From Fischerella sp. PCC 9605 (GTDB taxonomy: Bacteria; Cyanobacteriota; Cyanobacteriia; Cyanobacteriales; Nostocaceae): a stretch of 64,000 nt of DNA. Both the position numbers and the translations under genes were made by a program. The DNA lies in NCBI RefSeq assembly GCF_000517105.1, contig NZ_KI912150.1:64096-128095 (forward strand). The letters are read 5' to 3'. The notes below the pieces were generated by a model that was not told where the DNA came from, did no database searches, and saw only the letters and a list, made by a program, of their open reading frames with translations. Below are positions 17,198 through 26,096 of the stretch, piece by piece (within the stretch, counting starts at the first letter, position 1; each line of letters starts with the position of its first letter).

Positions 17198-17786
17198 GGT
17201 CATTACCAGCGATCAATTCCAAGAACCTGTGCAATACGTTGCTGGAGTGGATATGGGTTTTGAAGCTGATGGTACAATTAGCCGTGCGGCAGTAGCAGTA
17301 CTGAGTTTTCCTGATTTGCAGTTACAAGAGACGAGCATTGCACGTCGTCCCACATCTTTCCCTTATATTCCTGGTTTTCTCTCTTTTCGGGAAATACCAG
17401 CTGTTTTGGATGCTCTAGAAAAGATAAAAATAACACCAGATTTAATTTTGTGTGATGGTCAAGGAATAGCTCATCCCCGCAGATTTGGAATAGCTTGTCA
17501 TCTGGGTGTACTAGTAGATATTCCTACTATCGGTGTAGCTAAATCCTTACTCATCGGCAAGCATGAAGACTTGTCAGAAACAAGAGGTCGCTGGCAGCCA
17601 CTGGTACATAAAGGTGAAACTATTGGGGCTGTGTTAAGGACACGCATTGGAGTTAAGCCTGTATATGTCTCTAGCGGTCATCGCATCAGCCTGACTACAG
17701 CAATTGATTATGTATTGCGTTGCACGCCCAAATATCGGTTGCCAGAAACTACACGTATTGCTGATAAGTTGGCAAGCGATCGCTAA
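17121..17786 (+). CDS. nfi: Endonuclease V (deoxyinosine 3'-endonuclease)
   Basis: About 221 residues from ATG 17121. Endonuclease V cuts DNA near deoxyinosine during repair of deaminated adenine. The family motifs are complete: YVAGVDMGFEADG with the first catalytic Asp, LILCDGQGIAHPRRFGIACHLG with the second Asp and the substrate-binding histidine region, IGVAKSLLIGK, and VYVSSGHRISL. The frame is open from 17040, but the typical protein starts near KIYQRHAW, so ATG 17121 is preferred. That start lies inside the end of the Rep gene, so the two are probably co-transcribed. Confidence 0.93.
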   Translation: MKIYQRHAWTLTVEEAIAIQEKLQSEVITSDQFQEPVQYVAGVDMGFEADGTISRAAVAVLSFPDLQLQETSIARRPTSFPYIPGFLSFREIPAVLDALEKIKITPDLILCDGQGIAHPRRFGIACHLGVLVDIPTIGVAKSLLIGKHEDLSETRGRWQPLVHKGETIGAVLRTRIGVKPVYVSSGHRISLTTAIDYVLRCTPKYRLPETTRIADKLASDR

Positions 17787-17796
17787 TTACCATTAA

Positions 17797-18258
17797 TTAC
17801 CATTGCGAAAAGGGGTATTTCACTAAATTTCTGTTGTAATATTTGGGATTGCTTGAAACTTCTTCGCCAATCCAGCTTGGCAATTCAATCTCTTGTTTTT
17901 CATCGCTGAGTTCGACTTCTGCTAATATCAGTCCTTTATTGACTCCTTCAAACTCATCTATTTCCCAAATCAAACCACCCCACTCTACTTTGTATCTGAT
18001 TTTTTCTATTAAAGGGCGATCGCACAATGTTTCAAGCATTTCCTTAGCATCTTCAATCGGAATGGGATACTCAAACTCAGACCTCGAATATTTGACACTG
18101 GGGCCTTTAATTGTTAAGTAACCTTGGTTTCCTACTATGCGAACACGTACAGTAGCTCCTTGTGTAGGAATGTATCCTTGACGGTATACACTACCCTTAG
18201 CTAGTTTTCTCCAATCATCTCCTTTAAGTAAAAATTTACGCTCTATTTCTTTCGCCAT
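17797..18258 (-). CDS. CYTH-domain protein (triphosphate tunnel enzyme family)
   Basis: A 153-residue protein opening with the diagnostic E-I-E-R-K-F-L motif (ExExK). CYTH proteins form an eight-strand tunnel that binds triphosphates with metal ions. Small bacterial members are often tripolyphosphatases or inorganic triphosphatases rather than adenylate cyclases. Other expected charged tunnel residues are in VRVRIVGNQGYLTIKGP, IEKIRYKVEW, WEIDEFEGVNKGLILAEVEL and YYNRNLVKYPF. GGAG precedes the ATG. It converges on nfi with 10 bp between stops. Which triphosphate it uses is not clear from sequence. Confidence 0.88.
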   Translation of the reverse strand: MAKEIERKFLLKGDDWRKLAKGSVYRQGYIPTQGATVRVRIVGNQGYLTIKGPSVKYSRSEFEYPIPIEDAKEMLETLCDRPLIEKIRYKVEWGGLIWEIDEFEGVNKGLILAEVELSDEKQEIELPSWIGEEVSSNPKYYNRNLVKYPFSQW

Positions 18259-18302
18259 CTTAACTCCGTTATTGGTCTGTTTTATGGAAAGTTAAATTTT
18301 AT

Positions 18303-18330
18303 TGAACCACCAAGACACCAAGACACCAAG
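18303..18330. repeat. Single arm of the AAGACACCAAG repeat family
   Basis: The stretch contains ACCAAGACACCAAGACACC and belongs to the same family as the hairpins at 9252, 51759 and 59328. Only one arm is present here, upstream of the CYTH gene, so no hairpin forms. GCGATCGC sites follow at 18372 and nearby. Confidence 0.7.
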
Positions 18331-18513
18331 TTGAATTAGGAAGAAAGTATATCTAGATACTAGTTATTTGGCGATCGCGACCCGATTGTTCAATCAAGTC
18401 CATTTTGATTATGAAACTGATTTTGCGATCGCTATGTCTGCCTAAAAGATTATTATTTCTGGCGATCTGAACTCAATTGGCATCTTACTAAAGTTATGGG
18501 TCTGCCCAAAACG

Positions 18514-21327
18514 TCAGCACGACAAGTCGTGTTGATGTTCCAAAATGATTCTTGGTTCTTGAGCAACCATCCGCTCAATCAATGCCTGATTTTCTTGGCT
18601 TTCTGCCTGCTTGAGATATTCAATGGCAATTTGTCCAGCAGCTGGTTGTTCTTTGGTAATAGCAACCAGCAATTCTAAAGTTTGACGAAGCTGAATTTTT
18701 TCTAAATGCCTATTAGTGACTATCGGCAGAGTCATAGCAGTAACTACAAGCCCAATCATCGGAGGGACAGTAGGAATCCACCAACCCTGTAAAAAGGTAA
18801 GGTAGGCAATTCCCATCAGCCCTCCTCCTGCAATCGCAACAGCAGCGACTATCGATCTGGATGACTTGAGTTGCCAACTTAACACTGCTCCCACTCCAGA
18901 CCAAAGCAAAATCCAAAGCCATTCGACTCCTTCCGACCAAACTTGTAGTATGGGCTGTCCTTGTAACGCTGCACTTACAATCTGGCTGGTGATATTTGCA
19001 TGAACCATCACACCTGCCATTTGTTTCGGGGAACCAAAAATCTGGTTGCTGTAGGGTGTTTGAAACCTGTCGTTGACACTTTCAGCAATTGAACCGATCA
19101 GGACAACGCGATCGCGCAATTTTTCTGATGGTATGCGATTAGCTAACAAATCTGCGATCGAGAAGGTTTGAAATTGTTCCTGAGTGCTGTGATAGTTAAG
19201 CAAAATTTGATACCCGCCTGCATCAGCCCGGACATAGCCCCCATCGTTGGCTTGAAAAGGAACAAGTATAGCTTTCCCCAGACGTATCCGATTGGGATTG
19301 TTTGGGAGGGGTTCAGGTTTAATACCAAGATCTTCCAAGTAGCGTAGCGCCAGTCGCAAGCCTAGATTAAGGCGTAATTCATTGTTTGAAAGTTTCACTG
19401 ACAGCAAAGCACGACGCACCTTGCCATCTGCATCCAAAACCTGATCGGCAAGGGCCACCTGACCCAATTGAGCTAAAACTGGTGATGGGGGAACCTGATG
19501 ACCCACTGCTTTTTCAATGCCAATCAAGTTGGGAGTTGTCCTAAACTGTCTGACTAATTCCTGATAACCGGGTTCTACAGGCAAATCTCGATATAAATCC
19601 AGTCCAATTGCTCTGGGTTTTTTGCTTCTTAAAGTCTGGATAGCTTGAGCTAACACGCGATCTGGCACAGGAAACTGACCTATTTGCTGAATATCTGGCT
19701 CATCAATCGTAATAATCGTAATCTGAGGCTCAATTTCTGGTCTTGGACGTGCTTGAAAAAAGCGATCTAGTACTGTCCACTCCATACCTTGTAGTAGTCC
19801 GCTTGTACGCACAAGCAGGACTAAACTAGTTACTCCCCCAGCAATGCTGGCGATCCAACCTTTGCCCAGGCGCAACTTTTGAGCATTTCGTTTAGCAGTT
19901 TTGCGTGCCTCTGCCAGGATTTGATGGGCTTGTTTGGCAGCGAGTATCGCAAATTTCGCTTTTTCTCGTTCAATTTGTCTAGCCTGCTTTTCAGCTGCTA
20001 AATCGCTTTCAATTTCTCGTTTTGTTAGTTCCTGACTTGCGGCTAAAAAGCGATAATCTAGGTCGCTGAGGCTTTTATTTCTGGCCCAAGTCAATGCTGA
20101 GTCTAATGCCGTTCCAATCAAAAGCTGAGACTCATCTTGTTCGTGTGAGGCGATCCAAGCATTGAAGCGTTGAGCGTAGGGACGCAGATTCTCTATGTGT
20201 CTTGCAACCCATTCAGAGCTAAAGATTGCTTGATAGATTGGGTTCTTTACTTCTAGATATCCCTGCCGATTGACAACTAAACCCGACAGAAGTAGTTCAA
20301 TTTGTTCTCGACTGTCGTTGCTTGGTACAACCGTACCAGCCAAAATTTGCTGGTATATTCCCAGGACACGCCCTGCTATTTGTTCGTTCGAGAGGAGGCG
20401 ATCGCGAATTGTCCGCAAATGTTCTGGTTCGTCCTGAGATTCCCACTTTTGAATAATACGAGATTTAACAATACTTTCCACCCAAAACGCTTCTGTACCG
20501 GGAGGAACTGTCAGTGCCCCACTCACTGTGTCTTGACTTGAACTCATTACCAACTGACACAATTTTTGCGTCAGAAAAGGTTGCCCCCCTGTCCAAGCTA
20601 AAATTTCTTTGAGAATTGCCTGAGCATTACCTTGTACAGACGCGCCATGGCGCGTCTCTCCTAATCCTTGAGCTAATGGCTGGACTTCATCTAAAGTAAA
20701 GCCATGCAGTTCTATTGCTTTACCAATATTAAAAGGGGTGCGCTTTGGATCTTGAATTAAATCTGATGGTGTTGTCACCCCACAAATAGCAAATGTAATG
20801 CGGTTGTATTCTGGATCTACCGCTCTTTGGTTATAGCAAAACCGAATCAAGGCAAAAAAGTCATCAACGGAAAAATTTAGGCTCTTAATACTATCAACTT
20901 CATCAATATAGATGAATAGCCTTTCATCAGGAAGTTGAACTAGCAGTACTTCGGAAATAAATCGGCTCAATCTCTGAAGTAAAGGAATATCTTCATGCTC
21001 CTGCCACCACTTTTTTAAGTTAATTTTTCCTAACAGCTTAAAACCTAAACATAACTCACCAACAATTCCCTTGTACCACTGCTGAGGAGTAATATTTTCG
21101 CAGCCAATATTGGTCATATCGACTGTCGTACATTTGAACCCTTCTTGTTGCAAGCGATGCCGAGTTCTAACTAGCAGTGAAGATTTACCCATTTGCCGGG
21201 AGTTAAGAACATAACAAAATTCACCAGCTTTGAGCGCTTCATATAGTTGCGTGTCAGCCTGTCGCTCAACATAACTAGGAGCATCAATAGTCAGACTGCC
21301 ACCGACCTGATATTTATAAACGGTCAT
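18514..21327 (-). CDS. AAA-like ATPase with CHASE2 sensor domain and membrane helices
   Basis: A 937-residue signalling protein of a type common in cyanobacteria. Residues about 10-380 are an AAA-like (STAND-related) ATPase with Walker [10 protein letters not shown] (K48) and a Walker B-like [13 protein letters not shown] charged helical stretch (about 430-485) leads to a first membrane helix (about 492-510). A CHASE2 extracytoplasmic sensing domain follows (about 515-780, [39 protein letters not shown]), then three further membrane helices (about 790-880) and a short cytoplasmic tail. No kinase or cyclase output is attached, so it may signal through partners. A palindromic repeat is embedded at 20638-20657, encoding ETRHGAS. 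Confidence 0.88.
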   Translation of the reverse strand: MTVYKYQVGGSLTIDAPSYVERQADTQLYEALKAGEFCYVLNSRQMGKSSLLVRTRHRLQQEGFKCTTVDMTNIGCENITPQQWYKGIVGELCLGFKLLGKINLKKWWQEHEDIPLLQRLSRFISEVLLVQLPDERLFIYIDEVDSIKSLNFSVDDFFALIRFCYNQRAVDPEYNRITFAICGVTTPSDLIQDPKRTPFNIGKAIELHGFTLDEVQPLAQGLGETRHGASVQGNAQAILKEILAWTGGQPFLTQKLCQLVMSSSQDTVSGALTVPPGTEAFWVESIVKSRIIQKWESQDEPEHLRTIRDRLLSNEQIAGRVLGIYQQILAGTVVPSNDSREQIELLLSGLVVNRQGYLEVKNPIYQAIFSSEWVARHIENLRPYAQRFNAWIASHEQDESQLLIGTALDSALTWARNKSLSDLDYRFLAASQELTKREIESDLAAEKQARQIEREKAKFAILAAKQAHQILAEARKTAKRNAQKLRLGKGWIASIAGGVTSLVLLVRTSGLLQGMEWTVLDRFFQARPRPEIEPQITIITIDEPDIQQIGQFPVPDRVLAQAIQTLRSKKPRAIGLDLYRDLPVEPGYQELVRQFRTTPNLIGIEKAVGHQVPPSPVLAQLGQVALADQVLDADGKVRRALLSVKLSNNELRLNLGLRLALRYLEDLGIKPEPLPNNPNRIRLGKAILVPFQANDGGYVRADAGGYQILLNYHSTQEQFQTFSIADLLANRIPSEKLRDRVVLIGSIAESVNDRFQTPYSNQIFGSPKQMAGVMVHANITSQIVSAALQGQPILQVWSEGVEWLWILLWSGVGAVLSWQLKSSRSIVAAVAIAGGGLMGIAYLTFLQGWWIPTVPPMIGLVVTAMTLPIVTNRHLEKIQLRQTLELLVAITKEQPAAGQIAIEYLKQAESQENQALIERMVAQEPRIILEHQHDLSC
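20638..20657. repeat. Palindrome inside the AAA-CHASE2 gene
   Basis: A 20-base perfect palindrome, AGACGCGCCATGGCGCGTCT, lies in the coding region of the minus-strand AAA-CHASE2 gene. In frame it yields [10 protein letters not shown]. The same core forms a 32-base palindrome at 61327-61358 inside an unrelated gene and gives the same peptide. Confidence 0.9.
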
Positions 21328-22119
21328 TTGACAACCTTGAGGAATTGTAAAGATAGTGTATATGTATTAGGCTAGACAGCATTTTGTGGGGGTTAATTAA
21401 TAGGCTAGCTATAATATTGTGGATATGAGCAATTCTGAAAAAGAAATCGTTATCGGTACTAAAACTTTACTCTGCTGCGACTGTATAATTAGCTGTTTAT
21501 TTGCATATCCTTTCTACCAACTTTACGCTAAATACTGAGGCTAAAATCTCTTCATCGCCAGGATGAATGGTATGTCAAAACTAAGAAAAATCTACTTTTT
21601 TGCAGACATAAATCCATAACTCATTCAACTTCGTTTCAAACATTTTAAATACTTTAGACTGATTAGCCACCAAGCTTTTGGGCAGTGGAGACTAGGAGAC
21701 AAGGGTGAGACAGGAAGAGAGGTAAAGATTTACTGTTTTTGACACAAATCTAGTATCAAGATACATGCTTGACAGTGCAACAGCTTACCTCTGTAGTTAT
21801 AATTTCCAAAAACTTGAAACTGTAACATTCAAGACAATGCATTAGTTATGAAGTTATAGTTTTCTCATACTTATCTTATACAATTGAAATTATAAATGTC
21901 AATTAACAAATCACACGTCAAAATATTTTACCGTCAGTATTACAAACTAGATAAAATAGCGTTATTCTTTTCCATATCTAACTTTCCAGCAATACTATTA
22001 GCTTTTCTACTGGAATTATTTGCATACTTTTCTGACTTTTCCTACTTTTTGTCGAAAGGTTGGGAAATAGTTTTTAATGTTTTTGCCACTACCTACTTTT
22101 CTCACAAGTAGGTTCAAAT
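21328..22119. other. Long AT-rich spacer with one doubtful ORF
   Basis: No well-supported gene is visible. An open frame from ATG 21896 to 22111 on the plus strand would encode 71 residues with hydrophobic stretches. It has no ribosome site and a composition expected of AT-rich DNA, so I do not call it a gene. The left end should contain the AAA-CHASE2 promoter. Confidence 0.45.
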
Positions 22120-23730
22120 TTAAGGTTGATGACAAGTTTTATAAACTTTGATTAATCGATCAATACCCTTAAAGCGATAGTCTCCCATCTCTTGAAAGTA
22201 TGAAGATTTTGACAGCATTCGATAAGTGGCTTCACTGACAACGCATTCACCAGGGGGACAAATTGCTTCCATGCGTGCAGCCAGATTTATAGTTGCACCT
22301 AAGGCAGTGTAGTCTACCCGTTGGGAACTGCCGACATCTCCAACTACAGCCTTACCGCTGTTAATTGCAATCCTTAATTGCAGAGGTTCCTGCCAAAAAT
22401 TACTAGCATTCAGATGTTCCAGACGAGCAAGCATTTTCATTGCTGAAGACACTGCGCGTTCGGCATGATCTGGTTGTGGTTCGGGAGCGCCAAAAAATGC
22501 CATGATACAATCGCCAATATACTTATCCAAAGTGCCGCCATAGGCAAACACTTCTTGCAGCATTTCCTCAAATAATTTATTCAGCAATTCGGCAATCTCA
22601 TTGGCTGTGAACCGTTCAGAGATGGCGGTAAAACCGACAATATCTGCAAACAAAATGCTGATTTCACTCTCGCGTGGAGGTAAACGGCCATCAGGCAATG
22701 CTCCCACTGCTATCAATTGCTGCACAACTCCCGGAGAATGATAGCGTTCTAGTCTGTGGCGAATCACTTCTTCACTTTTGAGTTTTTCTGCCAATAGCCA
22801 ACGTTGGACGCTGGAAGCGACAAGGTTTGCCAAAGCGGAAAAAAAGCTGAGTTCTTCTTCACCTTCTTTTGCCCAATGGTAAGAAGAGAGATGGGCATCG
22901 GCATAGAGAACACCAACCACCTTATTTTCATCCCACAAAGGTACTGCCATTGCACTGCGAATATCTTTGACTAAAATACTGTGTTCGCCGGCAAAGCGTT
23001 CATCATGCTGGGCATCAGCGGTTTGAATGGCAACTTTTTCTTCAAATACCTTCTGACAAATACTACGGCTAATCCAGCTACCATCATTTGGTAGATATTC
23101 ATATTGACAAGTATTTCTAGTAGCAGCATTCAATAACTCCAATTTGCCGCCACCACTGATATCGATTAACAATGCCAAGCGATCGATACTATTTAAATAA
23201 CGAAAGACGACTTCCTGTACTTGAGAGAAAATTGCTTCTATAGATGCTGCCGCAGAAAGATTTTTGGCTATATCTACCAAGTCTTTGAGACGAGCAATAC
23301 TTTTATCTTTGTTGCTGATATCACCGTTGTGACTATCACCTTGTATCCATTGCTGTTGTAGTTGTTTGACGTTGTGAAAAATAGTTCTGTGTTCGCCAGT
23401 GTCAATCTGCTTGGGCATTACTGTTGCCAAAGCATCTGTCAACAGTACTACAACACTCACATCCCCCAACCAAATAATGTCACCGTGACGCACCTGCTGA
23501 GGAGAGGTGACAAGGCGATCGTTCAATTGCGTCCCGTTTTTACTGCCCATATCCTCAATCGCCCAGATATTAGCAGCTGTTCTCACCAGACGGGCGTGCC
23601 AACGAGAAACTCCCCCAAAGGGTAAGTATAGATCGCATTCTGGCAAACGACCGATGGTGAATACATCTTGATCGACTGTCACCGTTCTTTCTGTATTTCC
23701 CTCTTGCAAGCGCAGTTTGAGTTCAGTCAT
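22120..23730 (-). CDS. FHA-GAF-adenylate/guanylate cyclase
   Basis: A 536-residue signalling enzyme. Residues about 20-95 form an FHA domain that binds phosphothreonine (FTIGRLPECDLYLPFGGVSRWHARL and EDMGSKNGTQLND). A GAF domain (about 165-325) probably binds a small ligand. Residues about 350-530 are a class III nucleotide cyclase: SILFADIVGFTAISERF and GDCIMAFFGAPEP carry the two metal-binding aspartates, and VVGDVGSSQRVDYTALGATINLAARME forms the core. The FHA domain suggests response to Ser/Thr kinase activity, such as the kinase at 26097. Whether cAMP or cGMP is made is not evident. No membrane segment is present. Confidence 0.92.
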   Translation of the reverse strand: MTELKLRLQEGNTERTVTVDQDVFTIGRLPECDLYLPFGGVSRWHARLVRTAANIWAIEDMGSKNGTQLNDRLVTSPQQVRHGDIIWLGDVSVVVLLTDALATVMPKQIDTGEHRTIFHNVKQLQQQWIQGDSHNGDISNKDKSIARLKDLVDIAKNLSAAASIEAIFSQVQEVVFRYLNSIDRLALLIDISGGGKLELLNAATRNTCQYEYLPNDGSWISRSICQKVFEEKVAIQTADAQHDERFAGEHSILVKDIRSAMAVPLWDENKVVGVLYADAHLSSYHWAKEGEEELSFFSALANLVASSVQRWLLAEKLKSEEVIRHRLERYHSPGVVQQLIAVGALPDGRLPPRESEISILFADIVGFTAISERFTANEIAELLNKLFEEMLQEVFAYGGTLDKYIGDCIMAFFGAPEPQPDHAERAVSSAMKMLARLEHLNASNFWQEPLQLRIAINSGKAVVGDVGSSQRVDYTALGATINLAARMEAICPPGECVVSEATYRMLSKSSYFQEMGDYRFKGIDRLIKVYKTCHQP

Positions 23731-24323
23731 GGGTGTGATCTATCTTGGAAACTGGGGAATATGCCAAGGTTTAATCCTTATTATTTATGGCACTTCCCCG
23801 AGCATTCCGACAACTCGAAATTAGCAATTAAGTTATAAATATTACTGTTAAATCGAATTATTTTAAGTAGGTCAACATAATTAAACGTAAAATATCTTGT
23901 ATTTTATACGGGCGGGCAGGATGCCCACCCCACAATATTACTAAAGCTCTTGTGGGGTGGGCTTCTAGCCCGCACTGTTTTTAGTTTATTTATGCCTTTC
24001 TACTTACTTAATCACTTTAAATTATCATATCTTTTTCTGGAAAAGGGGCTAGATAGGTTGAAGTCTTTTGAGGATAAAAATTCAGCGGGTGCGATTTCAG
24101 ATAAAAAAGCCAATTACTGCGTTCTTCACAGAAGTTTAACAGAATATTTATCGTCTCTAGATATTTATTCTTTGTGAATAGAAAATACTAAAAAAGAGCG
24201 CTTGATTTTAGCATGGTTAATCACTGAGTTTCAGTATAGATGTTGAATTCATCAATGGTTATTTTCCAGACTATAACCTTAGTTAGATATTGCAGACAAG
24301 TTGTATAGCTAAAATTAACAGTT
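23731..24323. other. Spacer with a large inverted repeat
   Basis: No gene is supported. The main structure is the hairpin at 23912-23973, listed separately. An open frame across it (23950-24177) starts inside the repeat and looks accidental. The remainder is AT-rich and should contain the promoters of the divergent cyclase and VanZ-LamG genes. Confidence 0.5.
23912..23973. repeat. 24-base inverted repeat (CCCACCCCACAA core)
   Basis: Arms 23912-23935 and 23950-23973 are reverse complements with four internal mismatches. Both carry GCGGGC at the outer end and CCCACCCCACAA at the inner end. The loop is 14 bases. A related copy occurs at 31811-31871, where the left arm reads TTGTAGGGTGGGCATCCTGC. 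This is a dispersed, intergenic, non-coding repeat, similar in style to small cyanobacterial MITE or REP-like elements. No target-site duplication is clear. Confidence 0.75.
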
Positions 24324-25856
24324 ATGAAAAAACATCAGATGTTTCGCACAACTCATTCTTTAGCCTTGCTTAAAGACTATGGATTTGTTAGTGTCAGCAT
24401 ATTAGTAGTGCTGTTAGCGACATTGTATCCCTTTAATTTTTCATTTACCGAAAGTTTTTCTTTACAAGAATTGATTGCTAGTTTTATTAATACTAGTACT
24501 TTTCAAGACAGGGTTAACAATATTTTATTGTTTATACCTTTAGGCTTTTTTTTAAGCCGTGTCTTGCAAAGAATCAGGATAAAATTGATACTAGAAATTT
24601 TAATAGTTACATTGGCAAGTACGAGTTTATCAACGCTAGTTGAAGTTTCACAAGTTTTTCTTCCTTCTAGAGCACCTACTCCTGAAGACATTATCAACAA
24701 TAGTATTGGTGGTTTTGTTGGTTGGCTTTGCTTTAATTGGTTTAGTTCTAAAAGCTTTGCATACAAATTAGCAAGTGTAGAAAATAATACAATTAACCAG
24801 GTTCATAAAAGAATTACTGTGTTTTGTATTGGATATATATTATTAACATTCTTGACTTTAGTATATTGGAAAAGTACAACATCGTTGAGTAATTGGAACC
24901 CAAACTATCCACTGGCTATTGGCAATGAAGTAACAGGAGAAAGACCTTGGCAAGGATATATATCTGAAGTTCATATCGCTGATAAAGCTATTTCAAACCG
25001 TGAAGTGTTGCAGGTATTTGAGGATAGAAATTACTTTAATAATCTCGGAAATTCTCTTCTGGCTTCTTATCAATTAGATAAAGAGGGCAAATTATTCTAC
25101 CGAGATCAAAGTGGAAAGCAGCCTAAACTCTTGTGGCAAGGTCAACCCTCAGATGCTCAGGAAAGAAAAGGAATTTCGTTGAGTTCTAGCAATTGGCTAG
25201 AAACAGCATATCCTGTTAACTATTTGAGTAAAAGGATATCTAAAACTTCAGAGTTTACTATAAGTACTACTGTAGCTACTGCTGACACAAATCAATCTGG
25301 CCCTGCTCGAATTATCTCAATTTCTAATGACAACTTACGTCGTAATTTTACCGTGGGGCAGCAGAGAACGGATTTAAATTTGCGATTAAGAACACCACTG
25401 ACTGGAGAAAATGGAGTAGATTTAATACTGAATTTTCCGAATATTTTTGTAGATACAAAACCACATCATCTAATCATCACTTATTCCCGAGCAACTATCC
25501 AGGTATACGTAGACAATCTCAAAAATTCTTACTCATTAAATTTGCTAGATTTAATGCCAGTAGAACAAAAAATATTCTACTATGCGTTGACTTTTATACC
25601 TTTAGGGATTTACCTAGCACTCCTGACTATTTTGGCAAAAAGAAATCTAATCACTTATAGATTTTTAATAGTTTTTGGTGCATTATTACCTTCTTTAATA
25701 CTGGAAGCTCTATTGGTGAGTAAGAATGGTAAAGAAATTAGCTTGAGAAATATGTTATTGGGTATCTTATTTACAGCAGGAACCGCACTGATATTGAGAA
25801 TAAGGGCTGCGGTGTTAGTAAAAAAGATAACAGTAAGGAAATCGGTTAGTACCTGA
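24324..25856 (+). CDS. VanZ-like membrane protein with LamG-type domain
   Basis: A 510-residue membrane protein. Residues about 15-150 form a VanZ-like bundle of helices with the typical acidic and proline motifs (LYPFNF, DRVNNILLFIPLGF, STLVEVSQVFLPSRAPTPEDIINNSIGG). A fifth helix (about 165-183) leads to a LamG/concanavalin-like domain (about 190-410, GYISEVHIADKAISNREV), probably outside the cytoplasm. Two or three more helices (about 420-500) close the protein. VanZ proteins relate to teicoplanin resistance and to sugar or lipid processing, but their biochemistry is poorly defined. The last 19 bases of the gene overlap an antisense relic of ylqF. Confidence 0.8.
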   Translation: MKKHQMFRTTHSLALLKDYGFVSVSILVVLLATLYPFNFSFTESFSLQELIASFINTSTFQDRVNNILLFIPLGFFLSRVLQRIRIKLILEILIVTLASTSLSTLVEVSQVFLPSRAPTPEDIINNSIGGFVGWLCFNWFSSKSFAYKLASVENNTINQVHKRITVFCIGYILLTFLTLVYWKSTTSLSNWNPNYPLAIGNEVTGERPWQGYISEVHIADKAISNREVLQVFEDRNYFNNLGNSLLASYQLDKEGKLFYRDQSGKQPKLLWQGQPSDAQERKGISLSSSNWLETAYPVNYLSKRISKTSEFTISTTVATADTNQSGPARIISISNDNLRRNFTVGQQRTDLNLRLRTPLTGENGVDLILNFPNIFVDTKPHHLIITYSRATIQVYVDNLKNSYSLNLLDLMPVEQKIFYYALTFIPLGIYLALLTILAKRNLITYRFLIVFGALLPSLILEALLVSKNGKEISLRNMLLGILFTAGTALILRIRAAVLVKKITVRKSVST

Positions 25857-25920
25857 CGTGCAGTCTGTTCCACATCACCTTGCTAGCGAAGTTCTGGTAA
25901 GGTGTGCAATTATGATTTGT
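25838..25920 (-). pseudogene. Relic of the 3' end of a ylqF-type GTPase gene
   Basis: Read leftwards, this gives H-T-L-P-E-L-R-stop-Q-G-D-V-E-Q-T-A-R-Q-V-L-T-D-F. The intact YlqF at 27678 ends LHELAELRNKGDVERTARQLLTDF, so the match covers about 23 codons, with one stop. At DNA level the similarity continues upstream in the relic (AATCATAATT against AATCATATTT). The relic is in the same orientation as the intact gene, and the Ser/Thr kinase gene lies between the two. It overlaps the last codons of the VanZ-LamG gene. Confidence 0.75.
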
Positions 25921-26096
25921 TTGCATGGAATGTGAGATCAAGGGGCGATCGCATTCATCCGCATTCATCAACAAAATGCTGTGAAAAATTGGATATTCAA
26001 TCTTTATACATAAATTTTGTGATTAATCCTGAAGAAAATACTGAATTATTGTAAAAGTCTATTGTTGTTAATTTTTTACATTAGTTTAGCCATAGC

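Noticed and set aside
21896-22111. A 71-codon hydrophobic frame
   Set aside because: It has no ribosome site, no recognisable family and AT-driven composition.
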